In this document: positions 12,201 to 22,794 of the stretch, in pieces
Position numbering within the stretch: the stretch's first letter is position 1
Layout: each line of letters begins with the position of its first letter
Assembly: GCA_965153455.1 (NCBI GenBank)
Contig: OZ234497.1
Coordinates: 2,418,001 to 2,482,000, forward strand
DNA: 64,000 nt
Source of the DNA: Sphagnum compactum
Lineage: Eukaryota > Bryophyta > Sphagnopsida > Sphagnales
Direction of reading: 5' to 3'
The notes under the pieces: generated by a model
Databases searched by the model: none
What the model saw: only the letters and a program-made list of their open reading frames with translations
Told to the model about the DNA's origin: nothing
Position numbers and translations under genes: made by a program

Positions 12201-13464
12201 TTCAAAAATATTTGCCTTCTTGGCACTCAAAAACAAATTGATCTCCTTTTGCAACCACTTCAAGCCCTCCTTTCCAAACCTACTCACTCCTTCCACGAAA
12301 AATGCAAACATCTTCAATAGTTATCTCTTATAGTCATCCCTAGTGTCAAATGGTGCACACACGAAAAACACAAAAAAGACGAGGCAAAATTCAAGAATGC
12401 ATCAAAATCAATGCATTTCCAAATTTCGCCTCATCTTTTTTTCCTTTATCACCATTGCCCTATGTTTTTTATTATGTCCAATGTTTTTTACTACGCCCAT
12501 GTTTTATACGAACACGCTGTTCTCACGCTTGCTTTTTCATACTTCACAAATAACTCTATTTTGTTCCCACTGTGTTCCCATCATATTATTCCCAAGGGAT
12601 TCTCACAAAGCTCAAACATAGTCCTCAAGATGTTTCCAATAGGATCACACTTTTATCCCATGTGCTTTGATCAAAGCTGAACATTCATGTATATAAACTA
12701 TAAAGGGGGGCCAATTAATTAATAAGAAGCATGAATAGGCACCCATTTTTCTTTCTGAAATAAGTTCCTCTTCCCCATTTTTGGTATGTACTTGTTCATT
12801 TCAAAGTTTGATCAACCTGAATTTGGTTTTATGTAATTACAAATTGGGTCAGTCTAAGAATAAAATTTATGTAATTCCTATATGAAAAACTTTTGAAAGT
12901 AGAAATATGAAAAAAAATGGCCCTCCATTAAGTTAAGTAATCTTATGGTTGATTGTAACTTTGCGTGACATCACAAATTTGAAAAAAAATGAAAAATTAG
13001 TATTTAAAATGCATTCTTAAGATACTAAATCAAACTTAGATCACAATGGTGTGAAATTTGCACCTTTTGAGCTCCTAAAACACTTAGGGTTTGGTATTAA
13101 ACAAACAAAAAAATTGAAGACATCTCAATTGTGTGAAATATGTGCTCCCCGCATGTATATCAGCTGGTACATGTTTTGCTCAAGGTACTAGACAAGAAAT
13201 TACAACCTTGATGGTGAATAATTAATTCCACCTTTTTAATGTTATGTTTTTGTCAAGATAACAAGGTATCACAGACACGCTGGCCGTGCCAATAGATAAG
13301 ATGTTGTACATCTACCTACTGTGTCCACACTCTGATCACCAAAACAATCTGTTCCAAACAAGTGCTTCATTGCACAATGGCTCTTCCCCTTATGGCAAGT
13401 TCAGATGTTCAGATTCAGACCAGCAAAAGGGAAATTATGAGGGTGAAGTTCCCCAAAAATGCAG
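12201..13464. other. AT-rich spacer, no supported gene
   Basis: Overlapping 60-90 codon plus-strand frames at 12343-12680 are in Phe/Ser/His-rich low-information sequence and are mutually exclusive. Nothing else stands out. Confidence 0.4.
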
Positions 13465-13626
13465 TTCACACTAACACGCGGTGAACATTCCTCAAGATGT
13501 CGGACCGAGTAAAAAGTACTTAATTCTCCCTTACAGACAGAACCTTTCACACTAACACGCGTTGAACAATCCTCAAAATGTTGGACCAAATGAAAACTAC
13601 ATCAGCCCCTAATCTCTTCCTTACAG
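13465..13626. repeat. Imperfect tandem duplication, 81 bp x 2
   Basis: A unit beginning TTCACACTAACACGCG starts at 13465 and again at 13546. Each unit ends with a CCTTACAG(A/G)CAGAACC word. Differences between units are modest. A weaker related theme (AATGGTGTGA...CCCTTTGA) recurs at about 13660 and 13718. Confidence 0.65.
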
Positions 13627-13940
13627 GCAGAACCAGCAACAAAACAAAATGAAGCTCAATGGTGTGAAATGACCCCATTTGATAAATGACTTTCTGACCC
13701 CAAAGAAGAAAATTAATCTCTCAATGGTGTGATCTGGCCACCCTTTGACAAATGAAGTCTTTCCAAACCCAAAGAGTCGGTCCTCTTGCACAGATGACAG
13801 ACAAGTGAGAAGCCTCTTTTGGTAGGCTAGCTCTAAGCTCATAAGATCTGGTCAGGAAAATCCAACTTCTCTGGAGCTCACCCCTTCTCTCCTCCAAAAG
13901 GACTTGGCCTGGTACATCTTCACTCCATGAGTTAGTTATT

Positions 13941-14064
13941 TACTGGTAGACAAGTGTATGTAAAGCTATGGTGAACTAGCTCCATACTGGTAGATAATGG
14001 TATGTGAAGTTATGGTGCACTAATTCCATACTTGTAGACAAGGGTATGTAAAGTTATGGTCAGT
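13941..14064. repeat. Tandem repeat, 44 bp x about 2.8
   Basis: Units starting TACTGGTAGA/TACTTGTAGA begin at 13941, 13985 and 14029. Each contains a GTATGTAAAG(C/T)TATGGT-like core. The units differ at several bases. Confidence 0.7.
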
Positions 14065-15354
14065 TCGGATTACAATGTGAAAGTGTTTCCAATTCACATA
14101 CCATCCATCCTGCATGGTGCAGTGGTGGAAATGGGTTCATTCTGGCCAGTCGGTTGCCTGACAACACAGGTTACAGCAAGCAAACAATTACCAATTCACA
14201 CAGTCTACTAGGGTACCAAGGTCTTTGATCATGTGGGAAAAGAGAGGGAGAGGGAGAGAGAGAGAGAGAGAGAGCCTTTATTAAATTTTCAGTACTAAAG
14301 AGACGACTTTTTAGTTCAAGCCAGTTTGCAATGCAAAATTCACAGCAAGGTCACAGCTCAGGAGTGGAAATCTTAACATTCTGACTTCCCGACTGGTGCT
14401 GAATGGCATCTAGTGTGGCATGCACCATGGCATCATCAGGTAACGCCTTCTTTCACACTTGTACTTCTTCCTTGATTGACTTCAGTAAAAAGGGTCAAGT
14501 TTCAATCTTCATTGAAAGTATTTCAATCTGTAAAAAGGGTCTGTTTCTCCCTTCTGCATGGGGTTCATGAAGTGACTGAAACTAAACCCACATGATTAGG
14601 CTACTGATGTGTTGGTCTTTATGTGGTGTGAACTTGGGTTTTTTTGTGATCTCTAACTGACTTTGTTGGCAATGTCAGTTATGGAGATCCTTTGCCAATT
14701 CACACGCAATTCAACTACTTTTCAAGTCAAGTGACAAAAGTGTCAATCTTTCAATCCAATATGAAGCAAATTGTCATGTCATACAGATCTTGATTTAGTT
14801 TTGTAAATTTTCAGTCCAGAGTCTTCTTTGGATGTATACATATATCGTGTCGGTCAAGGTTCAAACTTCAAACCTTCCCCTTGTACATTTTCCAAGTTAT
14901 AAAAAAGCAAGCGTGAGTTTGTGTAATTATTTAGTTTTTGAAAGGAAAACATGTCAAAATGTTTCCCAATTTCAACCAAGTTTTGCCAAAGTCTTACTTT
15001 ATTTCCAATTGCATGGGATCACCCCCATTGTTAAGTGATCTCTGGTTCCAATTATTCAAGTTCACAATATGGATGAAGAGTGTACATCAATAGACTTTGA
15101 TCTCCTCTTCTAAAAAACTCAGGCTTTGGGGGTTAAAAGCTTTTCTAACATTTCTACATGTTAAATGCTTAAGAAACTAGGAAAGAAATTTAATTGTAGT
15201 AACACTTTCATGATCAGCATTTTGTAGCAACAAAATGATGAGGAAATTCCAAATGCAAGATTTTTAACATATTTATCCCACCACCCAAGTCTAAAGCACA
15301 TACTTGGAATTGGAATTTTGTTCCAACCCCAGATTGGATGGTCCATGTGTTGTC
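14065..15354. other. Spacer with a (GA)n microsatellite, no supported gene
   Basis: A GA/GGA run lies at about 14244-14274. The remainder is AT-rich with no convincing frame. Confidence 0.4.
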
Positions 15355-15566
15355 TAAGATTTATCTTATTTTTGTAATTTAGAAGGAAGCATTGGCCCCC
15401 CTATTTCAATGGAACCAACAACCTTTAAGATTTATCTTATTTTTGTAATTTAGAAGGAAGCATTGGCCCCCCTATTTCAATGGAACCAACAACCTTTAAG
15501 ATTTATCTTATTTTTGTAATTTAGAAGGAAGCATTGGACCCCTATTTCAATGGAACCAACAACCTT
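15355..15566. repeat. Tandem repeat, 71 bp x 3, nearly identical
   Basis: Units starting TAAGATTTATCTTATTTT begin at 15355, 15426 and 15497. Units 1 and 2 are indistinguishable by eye; unit 3 differs only in the GGCCCCCC/GGACCCC stretch. The near-identity indicates recent amplification. Confidence 0.85.
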
Positions 15567-15670
15567 CTATCCCTAGATTTTCAGTTAATTTTCAGTGTGA
15601 GGGATGTTTGAGGGATGTTTGAGTGTTGAATGTTGAATTGATTTTGCTTGGAAAGAATTAGGAAGATTTT

Positions 15671-15702
15671 GTTTAGGGTTTAGGGTTTAGGGGTTTAGGG
15701 TT
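15671..15702 (+). repeat. Interstitial telomere-type tract
   Basis: About four units of TTTAGGG, one with an extra G. It is immediately preceded by a short GAGGGATGTTT duplication at about 15599-15622. Similar short tracts lie at about 18377-18400 and 18750-18790. Confidence 0.8.
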
Positions 15703-17739
15703 CTTGATGTTAAAAATTTGTTGTGATCACTTCATTCACAATAGGAAATTGGCGCACATCATAAAATCAAGATTGTTATCTCTTCGATAGTTTTGTGTGA
15801 TAGTTGACCTTTGCAACTCTTGTGCATGTCAGAATAAATCCTAGTGCACAACAAATTAGGTTAATCTTCTATGCATCTTTTGGATTTTAGTATGAGTTAA
15901 TTAGTACTAATTACGGAGTAGAATCACACCTAGAAGTTTCAATACTTGACTCAAAGTGTGGAAATTTTGTCACGGTCATCTTGAACAACACAAATTATCA
16001 GAAATGACATTCACCCACCATCCCCAACATAGGTCATGAATCATGTTATTTTTTAAAATTTTAATAATTATCAAAATATAATGTTTCATATATAACTTAA
16101 CTCATCATTCATGAATGAAAGTTATTTATAAACATTTGTCTTTCATCCATACTAAACATGTATAAAGGCATTCAAGAAAGTACCTTGGATGACGGTCATA
16201 TGAAAGCATCCTTCTTTTAACTATCTCCCCAAATGAATACATATAAATATATTTCCCTTATTATTTTCACATTGACTCGTGTTGAATCTTTGAAACCCAT
16301 TGAATTCTTGGTTTCTGAGTTGACTGCTTCGAAGAACTCAAACCAGTTGGAATGGAGATCTTGTTCAGTTTTTTCTTTCCTGAAGGAAAAACATGTAAAC
16401 TGGGGTTGTCACATATTATTGACGGATTTTGGGACCGATGTCCTATTTTTGCCAACTAATCCAAAACTATGGAATCTGAACTCTGTATGACACAAGTTAA
16501 GTTAACAGGTGTGAAGTGTGAACTCTATTCAATTAGGTACTTTAGTTTACTTTCAAACATGTTTTGGATTCATGTGTCATGCATGAAAGGGTTGATTTGA
16601 GAGCCTCAAATTGTTCCCTTCTTTGGACTTGTGCATCACAAAGGGGGTTGAGTCCCGACTCCAACAAATTGTTCCTTCTTTGAACTTGTGCATAACAAGA
16701 AGGGGGTTGATTTGAGAGACTCAATTTTTGTACTTATTAGCTGGTCATTGAATCTATTGTACTATATATGCTTTTTTGATGGATTTCGTACTCCGTAAGT
16801 TGAGGGCCCTCCTTAGAATGACCATTTGTTGGTACCCATTGAATTCTTGGTTTCACAATTGACTTTGGTAGACTCAACCAGCTGGAGGATTTGGGTGTTC
16901 TATTTTTTCGTTCCTTCTTCCATACTAGAATTAGTGTGATTGTATGTTTGTGTCACATTTTCAATCCTTGTTGTTGAGGGTTTTTTTTTTTATCCCCCAT
17001 TAGTGGAAAAAAGGGGACTCATTGCCTTGCTTCTTCTGGCATTCAAATTTAGACTTAAAGACATAGCTACCCTATATAGTTTAAAACACTAAGTGAATTT
17101 TTTAATTTTTTGAATGCGTTGCACCTAAATCTTTTTGACTATGTTATCTTACACCCATTCTCCAACTAGAATATTACCCCGCATCTTACCCTATCATATG
17201 TATGCACATGATTTTTGTTGATTACCTAACTATTATCTCACCCCCAAAGAAAAGACAAGAAAAGTTCTTCGTCATTCATTGCCCTTTCACTAGGCACCAA
17301 GTTTGAAATTCTCCCTAATCATGATGGATTAGGGACAAAGTTCAACTTATAAAGCTACTTGGGATAGTCATACATGTGATTACAGTTGCATTCTTTTTGT
17401 CAATTTTAATATCCAACATGAAAAGTGCTTGCTCCTAACATCCTTACCCCTGACATGGGAATATGGACGAGAAATCATCATCTTGTTTATGTGTGGAAAA
17501 AAAAAAAAAAAAATCCTTTTTGTTGTCTAGATTCTAAATTATTTTTAGCATCTTGTGTTTGGAATTCGCAACAATGTATTCTTCGATTGCCTAGGATCCA
17601 TTTTAAACATTTTTGAAACCCATTAAGTATTATTGACAAAACAAAGTATTCAAATGTTAATCCATGTAACACTGACATCTAATGATAAGTTAGCATATAT
17701 TAATTCTATGGAACGGATAATTTCAATGACAAGATGAAT
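15703..17739. other. AT-rich spacer with short imperfect repeats
   Basis: No supported gene. A roughly 58-bp unit beginning AATTGTTCC(C)TTCTTTG occurs at about 16609 and 16667. The phrase CCCATTGAATTCTTGGTTTC occurs at about 16298 and 16837 with related flanks, suggesting a decayed duplication spaced 540 bp apart. A-runs occur at 17496-17512. Confidence 0.4.
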
Positions 17740-17990
17740 GAAAAATTCGTGAATGAAAAATTGGTATATATGGGTGATTTTTGGGAATCTATCGTATGAT
17801 CATCCTGGGACAAATTGAGACACAACTCATACCTATCTCATTTTCAAGTCTAACGATCTCATTCCTTTCCTAATAACTATCTCCTTTCTTACTAATTTTC
17901 TTAATAATTACTTATTATCCTAATAACCACCTCGCTACTTTCCTCACCCACCAACATGGATATAAAAAGACAAATTAACATGTGCCTTTT
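17740..17990 (-). repeat. Dispersed repeat, copy 1 (partner at 60.5 kb)
   Basis: The minus strand of this segment aligns by eye with the plus strand of about 60545-60800. Shared landmarks in the same order are ACATGTTAATTTGTC, ATATCCATGTTGGTGG, repeated GTTATTA(G/A)GAAAG blocks, GAAAATGAG, and ATCxCCCATATA near the far end. The copies are heavily diverged. No coding content. Confidence 0.6.
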
Positions 17991-18369
17991 CATGTCCATG
18001 GTGTTTATGTTAATTCAAATGAAATTAAATCTGAAATTGACATAAATAATGATGAACCATTGAAAACCACCTTTTCTTTTCATTTTTGCGATGTAGCACT
18101 AGTGGCAATCATCCCAAAAAGCACTTAGCATTGATGGCAACAAGCTATTTGAAAACTCTCAAAATAATTTTTAAAAATATGGTAGAAAAACCCTAACTTA
18201 ACATTAGGAACATGTCTAAATTTGGTGAACTCTTTTTTGAAAACTGTTTTATTGGAGCCATTTTTCACAAAAATCCTTTGAATGTGTAGAAATCAATTTT
18301 TTTTCTGGCAAAAAAAATAGGAAAAAAATCACCCCCAAAAAGAAACACTCTTCCAGACTCCAGTAGGTT

Positions 18370-18800
18370 ACAGAAAGGGTTTAGGATTTAGGGTTTAGGG
18401 ATGGCACCAAACCTCCACCCAGTTCTTAGAGTGGGTTTTTAATTTCATAACTAAGGTTCTCAAAAAACCAAAGAGCTGGTCAGATAACATTCTGTGAAAC
18501 TCTTTGCTGGGTCTTCCACTCAAACCTCTGGTTGTGAGGAGGGGTTTGAATTTACTGGAATGGAAGGTTTCTTTGCTTCCGAAAATTTTCAAAAAACTAG
18601 ATCTGAAGATTATTAACAAAATCAAATAATTGTCCAACATTGGTACAACCTCCAACCTCCACATCTCCACATTACATTTGATTGCATGAATGTTTGGGTG
18701 CCAAGATTTTCAAACCACTTTTCCTTGATAAAACCCAGAGAAGGCAATCGGGTTTAGGGTTTAAATGGGTTTAGGGTTTAGGGTTTAGGACACATCAAAT
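18370..18800 (+). repeat. Two interstitial telomere-type tracts flanking an open frame
   Basis: TTTAGGG units with variants at about 18377-18400 and 18750-18790. The 91-codon minus-strand frame between them (18395-18670) has no recognisable features. Confidence 0.6.
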
Positions 18801-19025
18801 GCAAAGTTTGCAGAGAAGAAATAAGAAATGATTCTTCTCACACTCTTTGAAGTCTCTAATTGAATGGCAGTTTTGCTGAGCCTAGACTAGACTAGGATAT
18901 AAGAGTGATTTGGGAGAGGGAGAAAAAAACTGTGAAGTTTTTGTATGGTTTTTTAGATGAAGTTTCTTCAGGCAGGGTTTAAGTTCTGGCAAACTAAGAT
19001 TTCAGAAAAGAGAGAAAGAGCAAGC

Positions 19026-19600
19026 AAGATGACCAATCTGATGCACAGACGAAGAAGCAATTCAGATTGCTCTCAATCACATCTGACGCCTTCACATAAT
19101 AGCAGCAGCTTCAGATGGGTTTTCCAACAATTGTATTTTCCAGGCTTGAGATCATGCTAGCATAGCTTCATCTTGTCAAACCCATTGGTACATGAGTTTG
19201 TGCAATATTGACAAGATGGTGAATCAGATTGATTGTGCAGAAGAAGGAAGTGATTCAGATTTCTTTCAATCATATCCAGGAAGTCTTACATAATAGTAGG
19301 CCTTAGATGGTTTTTCCAACAATGTTTTTCATTATGGGTTGAGATGATGTTACCAGAGCTTCATCTTGTCAAAATTGTTGTATGTGAGTTTGTGCAAATA
19401 TTATCAAGATGGTGAATCACATGCACAGAAGCAGAAGCAATTCAGATTTCTTACAATCAAATCTGAAGCCTTTTTACGTAGCATATAGCAGCCTCAGATG
19501 GTTTTTTCCAGCAAGGTTTTTCAAGGCTTGAGATGATGCTAGCAGAGAGCTTCGTCTTGTCAGAACTCTGGAATTTGGGAGTTTGTGCAAAAATATTGTT
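19026..19600. repeat. Imperfect tandem triplication, about 190 bp x 3
   Basis: Units begin with AAGATG(A/G)(C/T)(C/G)AATC at 19026, 19213 and 19406 (spacings 187 and 193 bp). Each contains in order GCACAGA-like, ATTCAGATT, TTTTTCCA(A/G)CAA, TTGAGAT(C/G)ATG and GAGTTTGTGCAA words. The units differ by many substitutions and small indels. The field ends about 1.1 kb upstream of RING gene A. Confidence 0.75.
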
Positions 19601-19868
19601 GGAAACATTTGAGGAATAATTAGAGCTAGCTATAAAATTCTGGAGAAGCTCACAGATCTCCACATGGACATGACACAGATCTCCACTTAGACATGGCAAT
19701 GATCATCTATAGTGATGGGTCACCATAAACCCCCCTTTGTACTTCAGCAGCAAGTCTATGAAGTACTGGGGTGAACTGGGAAACATTTCAAAGCTTCCCT
19801 TTGCTTGATCTCCATGGTACAGACATCCAATTGATCAATACAGAGTTTGATGGTGGTGCAAAAAAAAA

Positions 19869-19900
<32 letters not shown>

Positions 19901-20741
19901 GAAGAAGCTGCTCCTCCTGAACATTGTCTTCAATGCCCATGCCGCATTCCTTGAGGAACTGTTGCTTGTGTGCACAGTTCTTGTCTTCACATGATCGTCC
20001 TTCAGCTCATTCAAGAGGCAGCTCAGTTGGTGAACTCAGTTGGTGGTGCTCTAGATAATCAATATAGAACTCCACAATGCTAGTCAGAGAGAGGCTTGAC
20101 ATTGCTCTCTTTGAAAGTTCTCTAGATGTCAAGCTGCCAGGGTTTAATGAGCTTGCGGGGTTTAAGATAACTTTCAAGTTATTTGAAGTCCTTAGTGATT
20201 GATGATGAAGAACACATTGTGCACCTTCTTTGTTATTCAGTGACTCCAACATCTCTCTGACTTGCAAATCACTTTAAATCCTGAAGAATATATAATACAT
20301 CTTTCTTCTGCTGCTGCTGCTGCGTGTTTTGTCAAGGATGATTTTTCGTGTTGGCACATTCTGGAAGAGAAAGTTTCGAATTTTGAATCTGAAGAGAATT
20401 CGAATGATGTACTCGCAGATCTTTGAAGTCGCAAGTATACGGACGGTATTTTTCTTTTGGCAGACGTTAGATTAGATGTAACTGCAGTCGCTTCCGCTTC
20501 TTCTTCTTCGTCCTCCTGTTCCTGCCCAAAGTCTGGAGAAGAAGAAGAAGCGGAACCGAAATAGAAGAAGAAGAAGAAGCTGTGTACTTGAGATTCTCCA
20601 TGTCCCACTGGAATGAATTCTCTTCACTCCTCTTCTTGGGTCCAAGAGCATTTGCTATCGTGACTGCAGCAGAAGTTTACGGATTTGGGATCGCAGCTAG
20701 CTAGAGCGCGCGCGGTCTGTCCTCGGTTGGTAGCTGCCATC
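19601..20741. other. Region upstream of RING gene A
   Basis: Contains a (TCAA)n run at about 19871-19899, a CTG run at about 20306-20321, and GAA runs at 20537-20580. A minus-strand frame of 123 codons (20237-20608) is mostly driven by these trinucleotide runs (Phe, Glu, Ala, Ser stretches). A second minus frame at 20007-20267 overlaps it out of register. They could be a divergently transcribed gene sharing this promoter region, but no splice arrangement was convincing. GC rises just before the ATG at 20742, with an AGCGCGCGCGG word at about 20704. Confidence 0.35.
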
Positions 20742-22794
20742 ATGGAGGTGTGCTCTTGCATGAGTGCAGCAGCTAGTCACGCTGCTGCTGCAGACTCAGA
20801 TCAGCAACTGCAACAAAGTCTGATCGTCAGTGCTACTGCTGGTGCTCGAGGAACTCCGCTCCTCGACACCCATGAGACGCTGCATCAGATCAAAACCGCG
20901 GTGCATGCCGAGAGCTCCGCCCAGAAACTCTTCTCCCTCAGAATCTCACAAACCCAGGATTTCAACAGGAATGTATGTCTGTCCGTGCACCTCTAGACTC
21001 TCTCTCTCTCTCCACCTGCAGCTAAACCCTAAACCCTAACCCTTCCTCCTCCTCCTCCTCCTCCTCCTCCTCCTCCTCACTATCAGCTATTGTGTTCTCT
21101 CACATTGAAGTTCTCGCGATCGCAATGTTATTGCAAATGGTGGTTTTGAGTATCCATGATCTTCTGGTACTACTCCTTTGCTGCAGCTGGCGAGCATTGA
21201 GAGTGCGAAGCGGGCAGAGATCGACATGTTTGTGGAGGGGAATCTGGAAAGCGAGTGCACCAAACAAGAGCTATGGCAAGTACCACCGGGGCAGCAGTTG
21301 CTGGAGGAAAGTTGGGGTCGCCTCAAGTCATTGCATGCTCTCAAGTCTAATCAGAAGAATGCCATAGTAGCTGGAGACAATGTGCAGTCCTCAAGCTCCA
21401 TTATAAGAGCTCATAATCAGAATGTCGAGGTTTTGCTCATCAGAATCGCCAGTGCTGAGCATCATGAACTACAAATCATAGAGGATATTGTCTATGAGAA
21501 GATTTGTGCAGAGGACCAACAGAAGAGACTGAAGGAGCTTGATGAGATGCATCACAACTGTGTTCTTGCTCTCAGAGAGGAACAACACAATGTGCTTTTA
21601 GAGGTGCAGCTCCAAGTTTCTCTTCTCTTCTATTCTCTCCTTTTCTGTTCTGTTTCTGTTCCATTCTCTTTTTCTCTTCTTATGTTTAGTTCTCTTCTTT
21701 GCCATAAAGGGTTCCGTTTGTGTCCTTGATAGACAAATGCCATGATTCTTCAAAGCATGAGTTCCATGTTTACATCAATGTGTATTTTTTGTTGCTTTTG
21801 TCTATGCCTCTTTCCTACAGCGCCTCAAGAATATGAGGGAAGAAAGAGACAATCTGCTGGATGAGTGGGTCGATGCCAGGAAGCAACTTCTGGAGCATGT
21901 GGAAGAGATCAAAAACAATACAAGAAATACAATGACTCTGATGATGGAGGAGGAGGAGGTGTGCTGCTGCACCCAAATCCTCCTTTTTGATTGAGTTACT
22001 AGCCTCCGAAATTCTTGCTGTGATTGTTGTCAGAAACTTAGGTGATGACAACACAATTGAGCAGCTGAAATTAGACTTGCTGTGATTGCTGTCAGAAACT
22101 TTGGCAACAATAATGCATTTGAGCATCTGAAATTCTTGCTGTGATATTTGTTGCCAGAAAGGTGACAATAATGCATTTGAGCAACTGAATTCTTACTGTG
22201 ATTGTTGTCAGAAAGGCAATGATAATGCAATTGAGCAGCTGAAATTGTTGCTGTCATTGTTGTCAGAAAGGCGGTGACAAATGCAATTGAGCACCTGAAA
22301 TTCTTGATGTGATTGTTCATGAAACCTTGAAGCAAATTTAATGCAGTTGATGTGGAATGTGGCACTTCGTTCAACAGAAGCATCGCAAGGAAAGGCAAGA
22401 AGAGCAGCAGCACTTGGCTAACATGACAGCAATTGTGAGAAGCTATCAAGAAGTAAACAATCAGCCTAGCAACAAAAAGGCCACCACCGCCACCAACACA
22501 ACAATGACAACAAGCAGCAGCCAACAAGGATCAGGAGCTTGTGACTGCAGTGTTTGTTTTGAGGAAATGGATTCAGGCAACAACAACAGCAACAGCAATA
22601 CCACCGCTGGTACCAGCAGGGGATCATTGCCTAATGTGGATTCTTCATCATCAGCCAAGAAAAGAGCATGCTTCAGACCTTGCAACCATGCCACTGTGTG
22701 TTTGGATTGTGCAGTTCGGATATGGAGCAACACCAAAACCTGTCCTATGTGCAAGGCCAAACTCACAACCAAGCCAGAAGCAATTTATTTATGA
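20742..22794 (+). CDS. RING gene A: C3HC4 RING-finger protein, probable E3 ubiquitin ligase
   Basis: Four exons join in frame: 20742-20972, 21187-21603, 21821-21958, 22378-22794 (400 aa). The ATG start matches the paralog at 33285. Residues 1-77 hold an Ala-rich stretch and an LFSLRISQTQDFNRN segment conserved in the paralog. About 150-265 is a charged, probably coiled-coil region (IIEDIVYEKIC, KRLKELDEMHHN, NMREERDNLLDEW). The RING occupies 319-387: C319/C322, C364, H366, C370, C373, C384, C387. RING domains of this type recruit E2 enzymes, so E3 activity is the family inference; substrate and location are unknown. The 41-residue gap between the second and third metal ligands is filled by an Asn/Ser/Thr insertion absent from gene B and slightly exceeds the usual RING spacing. 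Alternative: a cryptic intron ending at 21447 may exist, because gene B uses an acceptor at that site. Confidence 0.8.
21001..21080 (+). repeat. CT run, telomere-type motif and (TCC)n in intron 1 of gene A
   Basis: A CT run at about 20998-21012 is followed by three AACCCTAA-type units at about 21023-21042 and then (TCC/CTC)n to about 21078. The tract lies wholly inside intron 1 (20973-21186). Telomere-like motifs near transcription starts are common in plant genes; whether this one acts is unknown. Confidence 0.7.
22014..22330 (+). repeat. Minisatellite inside intron 3 of gene A, about 58 bp x 5-6
   Basis: Units start T(G/A)CTGTGATT(G)TTGTCAGAAA at about 22016, 22078, 22137, 22194, 22249 and 22307 and carry a GACAA(T)AATGCA(A/T)TTGAGCA core. 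Spacings run from 55 to 62 bp and the units are diverged. Together they make up most of intron 3 (21959-22377). Gene B's equivalent intron (34696-35035) lacks them. Confidence 0.75.

Noticed and set aside
22014-22330. CRISPR-like array of regularly spaced repeats
   Set aside because: The whole unit repeats with no unique spacers, it lies in a plant intron, and spacing is irregular; it is a minisatellite.
22030-22527. 165-codon minus-strand open frame
   Set aside because: It runs through the intron 3 minisatellite and antisense to exon 4 of gene A; the frame is produced by the repeat units.
22461-22772. 103-codon minus-strand open frame
   Set aside because: Antisense of the RING-coding exon of gene A; Leu/Val-rich composition comes from the CAA/AAC-rich sense strand.
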